A stretch of 64,000 nucleotides of DNA, taken from Acidimicrobiales bacterium (GTDB lineage Bacteria > Actinomycetota > Acidimicrobiia > Acidimicrobiales > JAVJTC01). This document shows, one piece after another, positions 49,171 through 58,796 of the stretch (its first letter is position 1; each line of letters opens with the position of its first letter). The translations under genes and the position numbers were made by a program. The stretch is taken from NCBI GenBank assembly GCA_040219085.1, contig JAVJTC010000011.1, positions 1 to 64,000 of the forward strand, written 5' to 3'. Under the pieces are notes generated by a model. That model was not told where the DNA came from. It worked only from the letters and a program-made list of their open reading frames with translations, and searched no databases.

Positions 49171-51693
49171 GTGACAGCCGACTCGCCCCACCGCCTGCCC
49201 CGGACCGTGACGCCGTCGCACTACGCGCTGCGCCTCGAACCGGATCTCTCCGCCGCCACGTTCGTCGGTTCGGCCGTCATCGACGTCGAGATCCTCGACG
49301 ACACCGACCTCATCGTCGTCAACGCGGCGGAGCTGGAGATCGACGGCGTGGAGCTCGAGAACGACGACGGGACGAGGGCGTCGGCTGTCGTGGAGCTCGA
49401 CGCTGAGACCGAGCGGGCTACGTTCGTGTTCCCGGAGTTGTTGGCCGCGGGCCATGCGATCGTCCATGTTTCGTTCCGTGGTGTGCTCAACGACAAGCTC
49501 CGGGGCTTCTACCGGTCCACCTTCACCGACGAATCCGGCGCCGAACGCGTTCTCGCCACCACCCAGTTCGAGTCGACGAGCGCCCGCCGCTCCTTCCCGT
49601 GCTGGGACGAACCGGACCTCAAGGCCACTTTCGACGTGACGCTCGTCGCCGACGCGGACCTGCTCGCCGTCAGCTGCATGGGCGAGACGGGGCGTCGCAT
49701 CCTCGACGACGGAAGGGCCGAGACCACCTTCGCCACCACGCCGCTGCTGTCCACCTACCTGCTCGCCTGGGTGGTCGGTCCGCTCGAGGTCACCGCTCCC
49801 GTCGACGTCGACGGCATCCCCCTGCGCGTGGTGCACCCGCCGGGCAAGGCCCACCTGACGGGTTTCGCCCTCGACGCCGGCGCGTTCGCGCTGCGCTGGC
49901 TCACCGAATACTTCGACATCGTCTATCCCGGCGACAAGATCGACCTCCTCGCCATCCCCGACTTCGCCTTCGGAGCGATGGAGAACTTCGGCTGCGTCAC
50001 GTTCCGTGAACGGCTGCTGCTCGTGGACCCCGACGTTGCGACCCAGCCCGAACAGGAGCGGGCCGTCGACGTCATCGCCCACGAGCTCGCCCACATGTGG
50101 TTCGGCGACCTCGTGACGATGCGCTGGTGGAACGGCGTATGGCTCAAGGAGGCGTTCGCGACGTTCATGGAGACCTCGACCACCGACGCGTACCGGCCGG
50201 AGTGGCTCAAGTGGGTCACCTTCGGCCACGACCGCGCGGCCGCGTTCGACGTCGACGCGCTGACCACGACCCGTGCGATCGAGTTCGAGGTGGGCAGCCC
50301 GGCCGAGGCCGAGGGCATGTACGACATCTTGACCTACGAGAAGGGCGCGTCGGTCGTGCGGATGCTCGAGCAGTACCTCGGCGCCGGGCGCTTCCGCACC
50401 GGCATCCGCCACTACCTCACGAAGCACTCCTACGGGAACACCGAGAACACCGACCTGTGGGACGCCCTCGAGGAGACCACCGGCGAGCCGGTGCGTCGCA
50501 TCATGGACAACTGGATCTTCCAGGGCGGCCACCCCGTGATCTCGCTGTCCCGCCCGGACGCCTCGACCGTCTCACTGAGCCAGCGCAGGTTCCTCTACCG
50601 CGGCACCGACGAGACCCGCTGGCCGGTCCCGGTGACGATGACCGTGGGCCGGGGGGCCGCCCGCGAGACGGTCCGGGTCCTGTTGGAGGACGACACGACG
50701 GTGGACGTCGGCGACGCCGACTGGGTGGTCGGCAACCGTCAGGGCGACGGCTTCTACCGGGTCGCCTACGACGACACCGCGTACACGGCCCTTCTGGGGG
50801 CGCTCGCGGATCTCCATCCGCTGGAGCGCTACGGCCTCGTGGACGACGGCTGGGCGTCGGTCGTCGCCGGGGACCGCGAGGCCACCTGGTTCTGCGACCT
50901 GGTGGGCTCCTTCGCGGCCGAGGACGACGTGTCGGTGTGGCAGCGGCTGACCGGGGGACTCGGCGCGATCCACCACGTCGCTCCCGACGAGGCCCTGCCG
51001 GGCTTCTCCAGGCGTGTGCGCGAACTCGTCGGCCCCGCCCTCGAGCGGATCGGCCGCAGCGGCGCGGCCGATGACAGCGCACGACGCCACGAGCTGCGCG
51101 CCTCACTGATCCGCACGCTCGGCACGGTCGGCGCCGACGGGACGCTCGTCGAATGGGCCGTCGGGGCCGTCGACGACCCTGACGTCCACCCGAGCCTCGC
51201 GGCTGCGGCCACGACGATCGCCGCCGACCACGGTGACCTGGCGACCTTCGAGCGGTTCGTGCAGCGTTGGCGGAGCGCGCCGACCCCTCAGGAGGAGAAC
51301 CGCTTCCTGTTCTCACTCGGGCTGTTCGGTGATCCCGCTGCATTCGACCGCGCTCTCACGATGGCGACGGACGGCACGGTCCGCACCCAGGACGCCCCGT
51401 ACCTGCTGGGCCGCATGCTCGGCCATCGCGAGCTCGGCGAGGTGGCCTGGCGTCATGTGGTCGCCCATTGGGACACGATCACCACCGCCTTCCCGGACAA
51501 CTCGATACCCCGGATGCTCGAGGGCATCCGCAGCCTGTCCGCACCGGACCTGGCCGCCGAGGTCGACGCGTTCGTCGAGTCCCATCCGGTCTCCTCCGGC
51601 GCCCTGACGGTCGCCCAGCACCGCGAGAAGCTGGCCATCAACGTCGAGCTGCGCCGCCGCGAGACACCGCGGCTGATCGCGGCCTTCGGCTGA
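49171..51693 (+). CDS. M1-family zinc aminopeptidase
   Basis: 840 residues, GTG start. FGAMENFG is the exopeptidase motif that binds the peptide N-terminus, and VIAHELAHMWFGDLVT...WLKEAFATF supplies the zinc site HExxH-x18-E. QFESTSARRSFPCWDEPDLKATF is the typical N-domain block, and the C-terminal ERAP1-like helical domain is present. No signal peptide, so it is a cytosolic enzyme that removes N-terminal residues from peptides. Divergent from the adenosine kinase-like gene. Confidence 0.95.
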   Translation: MTADSPHRLPRTVTPSHYALRLEPDLSAATFVGSAVIDVEILDDTDLIVVNAAELEIDGVELENDDGTRASAVVELDAETERATFVFPELLAAGHAIVHVSFRGVLNDKLRGFYRSTFTDESGAERVLATTQFESTSARRSFPCWDEPDLKATFDVTLVADADLLAVSCMGETGRRILDDGRAETTFATTPLLSTYLLAWVVGPLEVTAPVDVDGIPLRVVHPPGKAHLTGFALDAGAFALRWLTEYFDIVYPGDKIDLLAIPDFAFGAMENFGCVTFRERLLLVDPDVATQPEQERAVDVIAHELAHMWFGDLVTMRWWNGVWLKEAFATFMETSTTDAYRPEWLKWVTFGHDRAAAFDVDALTTTRAIEFEVGSPAEAEGMYDILTYEKGASVVRMLEQYLGAGRFRTGIRHYLTKHSYGNTENTDLWDALEETTGEPVRRIMDNWIFQGGHPVISLSRPDASTVSLSQRRFLYRGTDETRWPVPVTMTVGRGAARETVRVLLEDDTTVDVGDADWVVGNRQGDGFYRVAYDDTAYTALLGALADLHPLERYGLVDDGWASVVAGDREATWFCDLVGSFAAEDDVSVWQRLTGGLGAIHHVAPDEALPGFSRRVRELVGPALERIGRSGAADDSARRHELRASLIRTLGTVGADGTLVEWAVGAVDDPDVHPSLAAAATTIAADHGDLATFERFVQRWRSAPTPQEENRFLFSLGLFGDPAAFDRALTMATDGTVRTQDAPYLLGRMLGHRELGEVAWRHVVAHWDTITTAFPDNSIPRMLEGIRSLSAPDLAAEVDAFVESHPVSSGALTVAQHREKLAINVELRRRETPRLIAAFG

Positions 51694-51701
51694 GCTGTCC
51701 C

Positions 51702-52844
51702 GTGCGGCGCGGCGATCGGCGCGGCCGGCGACCTGCTCCGATCGGCGTCTTCGCAGTCGAGTCGACGACGGCGCAGGTCTGCTGGGCGTCACTCGACGCC
51801 GGGGAGATCGTCGTTGCGGTGGGCGAGCGCTGCAGCGAAGTCGACTGGGACGGCGGCCCCGGCGGCGTCGTCCTCGAGGGGCTCCCGGCGGGTCGGCGCC
51901 TGCCCGTGTCGGTCCGCCATGGCGGCACTGAGATCTACGCGGGCACGACCGCCACGCTGCCGTCGCTTCCCGGCGAACCGCTGACGCGGTTCGCGACCCT
52001 CAACGACGTCCACCTCGGCTGTTCCTGGTTCTCCGCCGCGGGGATCATGCGCGAGCGGGTCCCGGCGGGTGCCGAGGTCTCCGCCAACCGGTGTGCCCGT
52101 TCGGCGGTGGCTGCGGCGCTGGAGTGGGGCGCCGAGCGGCTGGTCATCAAGGGGGACCTCGTCCAAAGGGGCCTGCACGAGGAGTGGGATGCCGCCGAGC
52201 GGATCTTCGGTGACCTGCCGGTTCCGCTCGACGTGTGCCTCGGGAACCACGAGGTCCTGTCCAAGCCATCGGTGCTCCCGACCCCCGAGGGCCTCGCACG
52301 GCTCGGCGTTGAGCTGGAGGCGCCGGTGCGGATCCGGGACCTGGATGGCCTCCGGCTCGTGATGGCCGACACCGCTGTACACGGCCGCCACGACGGCAGC
52401 GTCGCCCACCTGCACGCTGATCTCGTCGCCGCGGCCGACGTGGACGTGCCCGTGATGGTCTTCGTGCACCACGACCTCGAGCCGTCCCCGACGACGATCC
52501 CGTTCCCCCGCGGCGTGCGGGCCCGCGAGGCTGTCCCGCTTCTCGACGACCTCGCCCGGGTCAACCCCGCGGTCTTCGTCACGACGGGGCACACCCACCG
52601 CCACCGCCGTCACATGCGCGGGGCGATCCCCGTCGTGGAGGTGGGCTCCCCCAAGGACTACCCGGGCGTGTGGTGCGGCTATGAGGTCACGACGGCCGGG
52701 GTCCGCCAGGTGGTGCGGCGTGTGACGGGCCGGGACTGCATGGAGTGGACCGAACGCACCGGTCGTGCCCTGGGAGGGTTCTGGCGCCGGTGGTCACCGG
52801 GGCTGCTGGAGGACCGCTGCTTCATCCACCGCTGGCCGGTCTGA
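51702..52844 (+). CDS. Calcineurin-like metallophosphoesterase with N-terminal beta domain
   Basis: 380 residues from GTG 51702, 9 bases after the aminopeptidase stop. About 95 residues of beta-rich sequence, resembling a fibronectin/purple-acid-phosphatase-like N-domain (VFAVESTTAQVCWASLDAGEIVVAVG), precede the catalytic core: TLNDVHLG, IKGDLVQRG, CLGNHEV, FVHHDLE and TGHTHRHR. All metal-binding positions are present. No signal peptide. The substrate is unknown. Confidence 0.85.
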   Translation: MRRGDRRGRRPAPIGVFAVESTTAQVCWASLDAGEIVVAVGERCSEVDWDGGPGGVVLEGLPAGRRLPVSVRHGGTEIYAGTTATLPSLPGEPLTRFATLNDVHLGCSWFSAAGIMRERVPAGAEVSANRCARSAVAAALEWGAERLVIKGDLVQRGLHEEWDAAERIFGDLPVPLDVCLGNHEVLSKPSVLPTPEGLARLGVELEAPVRIRDLDGLRLVMADTAVHGRHDGSVAHLHADLVAAADVDVPVMVFVHHDLEPSPTTIPFPRGVRAREAVPLLDDLARVNPAVFVTTGHTHRHRRHMRGAIPVVEVGSPKDYPGVWCGYEVTTAGVRQVVRRVTGRDCMEWTERTGRALGGFWRRWSPGLLEDRCFIHRWPV

Positions 52845-52868
52845 GGGTCGAAGGGTCGAAGGGTCGAA
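52845..52868 (+). repeat. Three perfect tandem copies of GGGTCGAA
   Basis: The 8-mer GGGTCGAA is repeated at 52845, 52853 and 52861, directly after the phosphoesterase stop codon (last base 52844), followed by a diverged GGGCGACG. Probably a slippage product between genes; no function seen. Confidence 0.9.
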
Positions 52869-52933
52869 GGGCGACGTGGCGCGACGACTCGTGGACCATC
52901 GTGGCTGTCACTGCGGCTGGTTAGTGTGGATTC

Positions 52934-54388
52934 ATGGTCGAACACCTGTTCGAGTCTCTGGGTGGAACGGATTCAGAGGCGTCGCCTGAGGACGACGGGC
53001 GGCGGCTGCGAGGGACCGCGTTCGTCGGCGAGGTCGAACGCGCTAACGCGGTGATCGACAACCTGTTCGAGCACCTGGGCGCCATGGAGGGCGCGGCGGT
53101 CGTCGAATCGATCGCAACGGTGGAGCGGCTGCGCCGGCGGGTGGACGCACTGGCAGTCGAGGTCACCGCCCGGGTGGACCGGGACCGGCTGTTCCGTCTC
53201 GACGGACAGGCGACAGCCACGACGATGATCGCCCACCGTGCCCGGGTCTCGGTGGGCGAGGCGCGCGCACGGCGCCGCACCGCCCGCATGACCCGGGACC
53301 TGCCCGACGTCGCGGCCGGATTCCGTACCGGAGAGATCGGGTCGTGTCATGCCCGCCGCCTCGGGGTCGCCCACGCCAACCGCCGCGTCCGGGATCAGAT
53401 GGGCCATTGCGAGGACGTCTTCGTGGCCGCGGCCAAGGACATGACCTCCTTCGAGGACTTCGACGCCTTCATCTCCCAGTGGGTACGTCTCGTCGACGAG
53501 GACGGCACCTGCGACACCAACGAAGTGAACCACGAACGCCGCAACGTCACCCTGGTCCGCAACCAGGACGGTTCCTGGCACCTCGAGGGTGGCTTCGCGG
53601 CTCTACAGGGCGCCGCGGTGGACGAGGTCCTCGAGAACTTCATCCGCCTCGAGTACCTCGCAGACTGGGACGCCGCCCGGGCCGAACACGGGGACGAGAC
53701 GTGCGAGGACCATCTCCCCCGCACCGCTGCCCAGCGCCGCTGTGACGCCTTCGTCGCCATGTGCCGTGCCGCCGCCAACTCCCCCGAGGCACCTCCGGGC
53801 ACGCCAACCGAGACCACCATCGTCTTCGATGCGGCTGCGTACGAACGTGCACTCCATTGGCTCGACACCGGCGAGCGCGAACCGATCGACGCCCGCGATG
53901 CCGCCGAGATCGCCTACGGGGACCATCACCGCGGCGGCCGGCCGAGGGGCGGCGCACCAGACGATGGTGCACGAGACCAAAGCGCACCGCCGGCCAAGAT
54001 GCGCTGCCAGACCACCGACGGCGTCGCCCTCGAACCACGCGAAGCCGCAGCAGCGTCGCTCACCGGGACCATCCGCAGGCTCCTCGTCGACGCCCGGGGC
54101 GTACCCCTGGACCGCAGCCACCCCGTGAGACTGTTCACCGGCGCAGTGCGGGAAGCCATCAAGGCAACCCAGATCGGCTGTACCTGGCCGGGCTGTCACC
54201 GGCGGGGCTCACACTGCGAGATCGACCACCTCACACCCCACAGCCACGGCGGCCAGACCCACCCCGACAACGCAGGCCCGCTGTGCGGCTTCCACAACCG
54301 CCTGAAGAACCACGGATACCGCACCTGGCGGGACGCCGGCGGCAACTGGCACACCACCAGACCCGACGGCACCGAGATACCCCCGTGA
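52934..54388 (+). CDS. DUF222/13E12-family protein with C-terminal HNH endonuclease domain
   Basis: 484 residues. The N-terminal two thirds follow the DUF222 pattern of the 13E12 repeat family of actinobacteria (helical, DALAVEVTARVDRDRLF ... TARMTRDLPDVAAGFRTGEI). The C-terminus has CTWPGCHRRGSHCEIDHLTP ... NAGPLCGFHNRLKNHG, an HNH nuclease fold with zinc cysteines and the catalytic EIDH. These genes are multicopy in many actinobacteria and are suspected to be mobile. Start ATG 52934. Confidence 0.92.
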   Translation: MVEHLFESLGGTDSEASPEDDGRRLRGTAFVGEVERANAVIDNLFEHLGAMEGAAVVESIATVERLRRRVDALAVEVTARVDRDRLFRLDGQATATTMIAHRARVSVGEARARRRTARMTRDLPDVAAGFRTGEIGSCHARRLGVAHANRRVRDQMGHCEDVFVAAAKDMTSFEDFDAFISQWVRLVDEDGTCDTNEVNHERRNVTLVRNQDGSWHLEGGFAALQGAAVDEVLENFIRLEYLADWDAARAEHGDETCEDHLPRTAAQRRCDAFVAMCRAAANSPEAPPGTPTETTIVFDAAAYERALHWLDTGEREPIDARDAAEIAYGDHHRGGRPRGGAPDDGARDQSAPPAKMRCQTTDGVALEPREAAAASLTGTIRRLLVDARGVPLDRSHPVRLFTGAVREAIKATQIGCTWPGCHRRGSHCEIDHLTPHSHGGQTHPDNAGPLCGFHNRLKNHGYRTWRDAGGNWHTTRPDGTEIPP

Positions 54389-54426
54389 GGCGCTACCCGA
54401 CGTTGAGCCCTATCGGAGCGTGAGCC

Positions 54427-54921
54427 CTACCGGAGTGTCAGGTCGAGTTCGCCGTCCTCGCCCACGGCCACGTCGAAGACGCGCTCGATGCCGCGCGGGT
54501 CGGTGGCCGTGCACTCCAGGGTTTCGCCGTCGGTGAGTACCGCCCAGGGCGGACCGCAGTCCACGGTGGTTTCCAGTCCGAGCTCGTCGGTGAACCGCGT
54601 GGCGATGAGCCGGGCGGCGGCGTCGGCATCCACGAGGGGCGGGGCCGCCTCGATCACGACGGACCCCTCGGCCTCACCTGTCCGCACGGTGACATCCACA
54701 CTGACCCCGTCGAGGACGGCCACGCAGGTGAACGACGCCTCGGTCTCGTCGACGGGGATGTCGGGACAGCTGATGTTGCCGACCAGGTTCGGCGCGCCGG
54801 GCACGAGCTCCTGGGCGATCGCCGTCTCGAGGGAGTTCCCGTCGATGCGCGTCTCGGAGCCGCACGCGACGAGCCAGAGGGCCGCCGTGGCCACTGCGGC
54901 GAGGGAGCGCAGGCCGCTCAA
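54427..54921 (-). CDS. DUF4333 lipoprotein
   Basis: 164 residues from TTG 54921, which overlaps the stop of the ferredoxin reductase gene (TTGA); longer frames run back into that gene. The signal peptide LRSLAAVATAALWLVAC ends in a lipobox. Two repeats of the DUF4333-type pattern follow (SCPDIPVDETEASFTCVAVLDG and VDCGPPWAVLTDGETLECTATD), each with a Cys pair. These domains are widespread in actinobacterial secreted and membrane proteins without known function. Confidence 0.75.
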   Translation of the reverse strand: MSGLRSLAAVATAALWLVACGSETRIDGNSLETAIAQELVPGAPNLVGNISCPDIPVDETEASFTCVAVLDGVSVDVTVRTGEAEGSVVIEAAPPLVDADAAARLIATRFTDELGLETTVDCGPPWAVLTDGETLECTATDPRGIERVFDVAVGEDGELDLTLR

Positions 54922-56129
54922 CCCATCTCTCGAGCCAGTTCCAAGGCCTGGTCCCACGAACCCTTCGCGGCGATGAGCTGGCGGAACTTCATGACATGGC
55001 GGGGACGGTTGAACCCGAGCACGGCGGTGATCCGGCCCTCGCGCCCGTAGATGAGCGCGAAGCGTCGTTCCTCGAAGGACCCGGTGACGAGTTCGGTGAC
55101 GTCGTCGGGACGGCAGCGACCGGCGAGTTGGATCTTGCGGTCGTACTGGTCGCTCCAGAACCACGGAACGGGAGCGAACGGCTCGCCGGGATCTTCGGCC
55201 AGGAGTCGCCGGGCGGCGTGGGTGCCCTGTTCGACGGCGTTGTCCCAGTGCTCGACGCGCATCATCTCGTCGAACAGCGGGTTCGGCCAACGGGCGACAT
55301 CGCCGGCGGCTGTCACGCCGGGGGCGGCCAGACACGTCTCGTCACAGACCACGCCGTTGTCGATCGTCAGGCCCGAGCCCTCGAGCCATTCGGTGTTGGG
55401 CTGCACGCCCACCCCGACGACGACCACGTCGGCTTCGAGCACGGTCCCGTCGTCGAGCGTCACCCGCTCGACCCGACCGTCGCCCTCGATGGCCGACACA
55501 CCGACGCCGAGCCGCACGTCGACGCCGTGGTCGCGGTGGACGTCGGCGACGACCTCACCTGCGGCCGCGCCGATGGCCCGCTCGAGGGGCACCTCGGCCA
55601 TCTCGACGATGCTGACATCCAGGCCCCGCTCGCGCGCCGTGGCTGCGACCTCCGCCCCGATGAAACCGGCGCCGACCACGACGACGCGGCGCGGCGCGGC
55701 CTCCAGGTCGGCGCGGATGGCGAGGCTGTCGTCGAGGGTGCGCAGCGTGTGAACGCCGGCCAGACCGTCGGTTCCGGGGATCGTGCGGGTGCGCGCCCCG
55801 GTGGCGATCATCACCCCGTCCGCGGAGAGAGACGAACCGTCGGCGAGCGTGACGGTCCGGCTGGCGGCGTCGAAGGCGGTCGCTGCCACACCGGAGCGGA
55901 ACGTCACGTCGAGTTCGGTCAGGCGGTCGTCGTCGGCGAGGCCGGTCTTGTCGGCGTCCCAGTCACCCGACAGGACCTGCTTGGACAACGGCGGCCGGTC
56001 ATAGGGCGTGTGGGGCTCGTCGCCGATGAGCGTGATCGCGCCGTCGAAACCGTCGCGCCGGACGGCCTCGACACCTCGCAGGCCGGCGAGCGACGCGCCG
56101 ACGACGATGAGGGACTGCACGGAGCTCAC
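54918..56129 (-). CDS. FAD-dependent ferredoxin-NAD(P) reductase
   Basis: 403 residues, GTG start (another GTG three codons on). LIVVGASLAGLRGVEAVR binds FAD, YDRPPLSKQVL is the conserved active block, VVVVGAGFIGAEVA the NAD(P)H Rossmann loop, and TAAGDVARW the second FAD motif. The C-terminal domain (WSDQYDRKIQLAG) matches putidaredoxin/rhodocoxin reductases. It passes electrons to the ferredoxin encoded 36 bases upstream. No cytochrome P450 or dioxygenase is adjacent, so the final acceptor lies elsewhere. Confidence 0.93.
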   Translation of the reverse strand: MSSVQSLIVVGASLAGLRGVEAVRRDGFDGAITLIGDEPHTPYDRPPLSKQVLSGDWDADKTGLADDDRLTELDVTFRSGVAATAFDAASRTVTLADGSSLSADGVMIATGARTRTIPGTDGLAGVHTLRTLDDSLAIRADLEAAPRRVVVVGAGFIGAEVAATARERGLDVSIVEMAEVPLERAIGAAAGEVVADVHRDHGVDVRLGVGVSAIEGDGRVERVTLDDGTVLEADVVVVGVGVQPNTEWLEGSGLTIDNGVVCDETCLAAPGVTAAGDVARWPNPLFDEMMRVEHWDNAVEQGTHAARRLLAEDPGEPFAPVPWFWSDQYDRKIQLAGRCRPDDVTELVTGSFEERRFALIYGREGRITAVLGFNRPRHVMKFRQLIAAKGSWDQALELAREMG

Positions 56130-56165
56130 AGAAGTGTTGGGACGGCTCGTCGCGTCAGCGACGGC

Positions 56166-56366
56166 TCAGTCCTCGGAGATCGAGATCGCCTGCTTCGGAC
56201 AGCGGGCCACCGCGTCGTCCACCTTGCCGCGCAGGTCAGGGCCGGGCGTCTCGTCGAGGACGTAGAGGAAGTCGTCGTCTCGCACCTCGAACACCTCCGG
56301 TGCCACCTGCATGCACACGGCATTGCTCTCACAGAGGTCGAAATCTACGACGACGCGGTATCCCAT
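56166..56366 (-). CDS. 3Fe-4S ferredoxin (P450-type)
   Basis: 66 residues, ATG preceded by AGGAG. VDFDLCESNAVCMQVAPEVF and ARCPKQAISI give three cysteines in the C-x5-C...CP spacing of single-cluster [3Fe-4S] ferredoxins that feed actinobacterial P450s (the second of the usual four ligand positions is Asn). Acidic, as expected for an electron carrier. First gene of a unit with the reductase. Confidence 0.92.
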   Translation of the reverse strand: MGYRVVVDFDLCESNAVCMQVAPEVFEVRDDDFLYVLDETPGPDLRGKVDDAVARCPKQAISISED

Positions 56367-56435
56367 TGCTGTTCTCCTGATCGGGTCTCACGGAGAGCGG
56401 TCCCGGCCCCCCTTACGGGCACGACTCTACCGGAC

Positions 56436-57092
56436 CTACGGAGCCCGGCAGTCGGCGTCACGGCCGAACCGGCTGACGACTGTCTCGCCGTCGAACATCA
56501 CGTCGACGGTGCCCGACCCGCCCTGGATCTCGTAGAGGTACACCGACAGGCCCCGACATGCCTCGAACGCCGGCTCGAGGTCGAAGAGCCTCTTCGAGAG
56601 TTCGGCGGTGATCGCTTCGAGTTGACCCTCCACCACGTCCAGTTCGATGTCCACGAGGTCCACCCATTCGGCGCCGGCGTAGTTCGTCTCCATGAACATC
56701 GCGAGATCGGTCTGGATCGCCTCTACGTCGATCTCGAGGTCGCATTCGACCACCGCCCACCGGTCGAGCTCACGGCGGGCGTCGCGCGCCTCGGGGTCGA
56801 AGGCCCGGGCGAACAGCTCGGCCAGGGTCGCCGTCTCCGCGATCTCGGCGAGGTCGACAGCGGCGTTGCGCAGATCGTCGACCGCACCGGAGATCTCGGC
56901 GGGCGCCACCTCCGCGAGACGGTCGAACTCGCCGGTGGACACATCGCCGTCAGCCCGACCGACGCCGTCGGCAAGAAGATCGCAGAAGGCGACCGGGTCC
57001 TCGGAGGACTCCCCCGAACACGCTGCCGCCGTCAACAACACGACGATCACCACGGCGATGATGCGGCGCGGTCGGCTGGTCACGGGCCCCAT
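56436..57092 (-). CDS. Putative lipoprotein of unknown function
   Basis: 218 residues from ATG 57092 (GTG 57083 is an alternative). The signal peptide RRIIAVVIVVLLTAAAC ends in a lipobox Cys followed by SGESSEDP. The mature part is acidic and mainly helical (FCDLLADGVGRADG, FDRLAEVAPAEISGAVDDLRNAAVDLAEIA), with further Cys residues that may pair (AVVECDLEID, FEACRGLS, DADCRAP). No family recognised. It follows the GH13 gene on the same strand after a 43-base gap. Confidence 0.7.
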   Translation of the reverse strand: MGPVTSRPRRIIAVVIVVLLTAAACSGESSEDPVAFCDLLADGVGRADGDVSTGEFDRLAEVAPAEISGAVDDLRNAAVDLAEIAETATLAELFARAFDPEARDARRELDRWAVVECDLEIDVEAIQTDLAMFMETNYAGAEWVDLVDIELDVVEGQLEAITAELSKRLFDLEPAFEACRGLSVYLYEIQGGSGTVDVMFDGETVVSRFGRDADCRAP

Positions 57093-57135
57093 GTTGCCCC
57101 GTCGGGAGACCAGCGGCGTGCCACCCTCGGCGGGT

Positions 57136-58788
57136 TCAGGTGATCCACACGGCCGTATCGGGCGGCAACTCACCGTCGACGAGAGGGCCACTCGCCGCCA
57201 CGACGGCGCCACCGGGCGGCAGCGCACACGATGCCGGGCCCATGTTGACGAGGCATCGGACACGGCGCCGTTCGAAGTCGAGGACCGTTGCGTCCGGCTC
57301 TGAACGCCACTCGAACGACTCGTCATCGGCCATGAGCTCGCGCCGCAGCGCGAGCGTGGAGCGGTACAGCTCGAGTACCGAATCGAGGTCTCCGGTCTGC
57401 GCCTCGACGCTCAGCGCGGCCCACTCCGCGGGCTGGGGCAGCCACGGCGCTCCGGACCCGAAGCCGAGCGAGGATCCCGTCGATTTCCACGGGATGGGCA
57501 CCCGGCATCCGTCGCGGCCCTTCATCGTCCGACCCGACCGTTCGTAGACGGGATCGTCGAGGATCTCGAGCGGCAGGTCGATCACCTCCGGCAGGCCGAG
57601 TTCCTCCCCCTGGTACAGGTAGACGGAGCCGGGCAGCGCGAGCATCAGCAGGGCCGCGGCACGGGCCCGCCGCACGCCGGCCTCGGCGTCGAGGAGGGAC
57701 CGGTCGCCGCCGAGGAGCCAGCGACGCCAGTCGGTGTCGGGCGGGAGGCCGTAGCGGGTCGTGTGACGGACGACGTCGTGGTTCGACAACGTCCAGGTGG
57801 GCAGGGTCCCGGCGCGACCCAGGGCATCGATCGTCGAGCCGATCGCCTGACGCAGGTCCGGCGCCCTCCACGGTGCCTCGACGACGTCGAAGGCGAAGGC
57901 CTGGTGCAGCACGTCACCGGCGACGTAGCGGGCGAGACGTTCGGGTGAGGGTGCCCACGCCTCCGCGACGAAGAACCGGTCGCCGTAAGCATCGGTGAGC
58001 TGCCGCCACTCCCGGAAGATGTCGAGGACCTCGTCGCGGTCCCAGTGCGGGTGGTCGTCGAGTTTCGTGTGACCGAGGATCTGCTGGACCTCCGTCTCGG
58101 CGAGATCGGGTAGGCCGCTGTGCTTGGCGAGCCCGTGGGCCACGTCGATGCGGATCCCGTCGATCCCGCGGTCGAACCAGAACCGCAGGATGGCCAGGAA
58201 CTCCGCGCGCACCTCCGGATTGTCCCAGTCGAGGTCGGGCTGCTCGGGCGTGAACAGGTGCAGGTACCAGTCTTCGGGCGTCCCGTCAGGGCGGTGTAGG
58301 CGCGTCCATGCCGGACCGCCGAAAACCGACAGCCAGTTGTTGGGCGGCTGGTCCCCATGGGGACCGCGACCCGGCCGGATCAGGTAGCGGTCCCGGACCG
58401 GGTCACCGGGCTCGGCCGCGACGGCCTCGCGGAACCACCGGTGCTGGTCCGACGTGTGGTTCGGGACGATGTCGCCGACGACGCGGATCCCGCGGTCGTG
58501 GGCCTCGGCGATCAGGTGGTCGACGTCGTCGAGGGTGCCGAAACGCTCGTCGATCGCGCGGTAGTCCGTCACGTCGTAACCGCCGTCGGCGAGCGGCGAC
58601 TCGTACCACGGATTCACCCATATCGCATCGACACCGAGTGCAACGAGGTGGTCCAGGCGCGACCGGATGCCGCCGATGTCGCCCGTTCCATCACCGTCGG
58701 AGTCCGCGAAGGACCGGATGTAGATCTGATAGACGACGCCCTGGCGCCACCACGGTGTCTGTTCTCGTCCACTCACGACGTCCATCAT
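57136..58788 (-). CDS. GH13 alpha-glucosidase-like enzyme
   Basis: 550 residues from ATG 58788 (a second ATG follows directly). WWRQGVVYQIYIRSFADSDG and IWVNPWYESP start the TIM barrel; DIVPNHTS is region I, GIRIDVAHGL contains the nucleophile Asp, RFFVAEAW the acid/base Glu and TLSNHDVVRH the third Asp. This order and the DGDGTGDIGGI stretch match oligo-1,6-glucosidase/alpha-glucosidase subfamilies. The C-terminal beta domain is present. Cytosolic, so it acts on imported or internal alpha-glucosides. Confidence 0.93.
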   Translation of the reverse strand: MMDVVSGREQTPWWRQGVVYQIYIRSFADSDGDGTGDIGGIRSRLDHLVALGVDAIWVNPWYESPLADGGYDVTDYRAIDERFGTLDDVDHLIAEAHDRGIRVVGDIVPNHTSDQHRWFREAVAAEPGDPVRDRYLIRPGRGPHGDQPPNNWLSVFGGPAWTRLHRPDGTPEDWYLHLFTPEQPDLDWDNPEVRAEFLAILRFWFDRGIDGIRIDVAHGLAKHSGLPDLAETEVQQILGHTKLDDHPHWDRDEVLDIFREWRQLTDAYGDRFFVAEAWAPSPERLARYVAGDVLHQAFAFDVVEAPWRAPDLRQAIGSTIDALGRAGTLPTWTLSNHDVVRHTTRYGLPPDTDWRRWLLGGDRSLLDAEAGVRRARAAALLMLALPGSVYLYQGEELGLPEVIDLPLEILDDPVYERSGRTMKGRDGCRVPIPWKSTGSSLGFGSGAPWLPQPAEWAALSVEAQTGDLDSVLELYRSTLALRRELMADDESFEWRSEPDATVLDFERRRVRCLVNMGPASCALPPGGAVVAASGPLVDGELPPDTAVWIT

Positions 58789-58796
58789 GGCTGGCC

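Noticed and set aside
54996-57143. 715-residue open frame on the plus strand
   Set aside because: Antisense to the ferredoxin reductase, ferredoxin and lipoprotein genes, whose motifs are clear; His/Asp/Val-rich composition is typical of mirror frames of high-GC genes.
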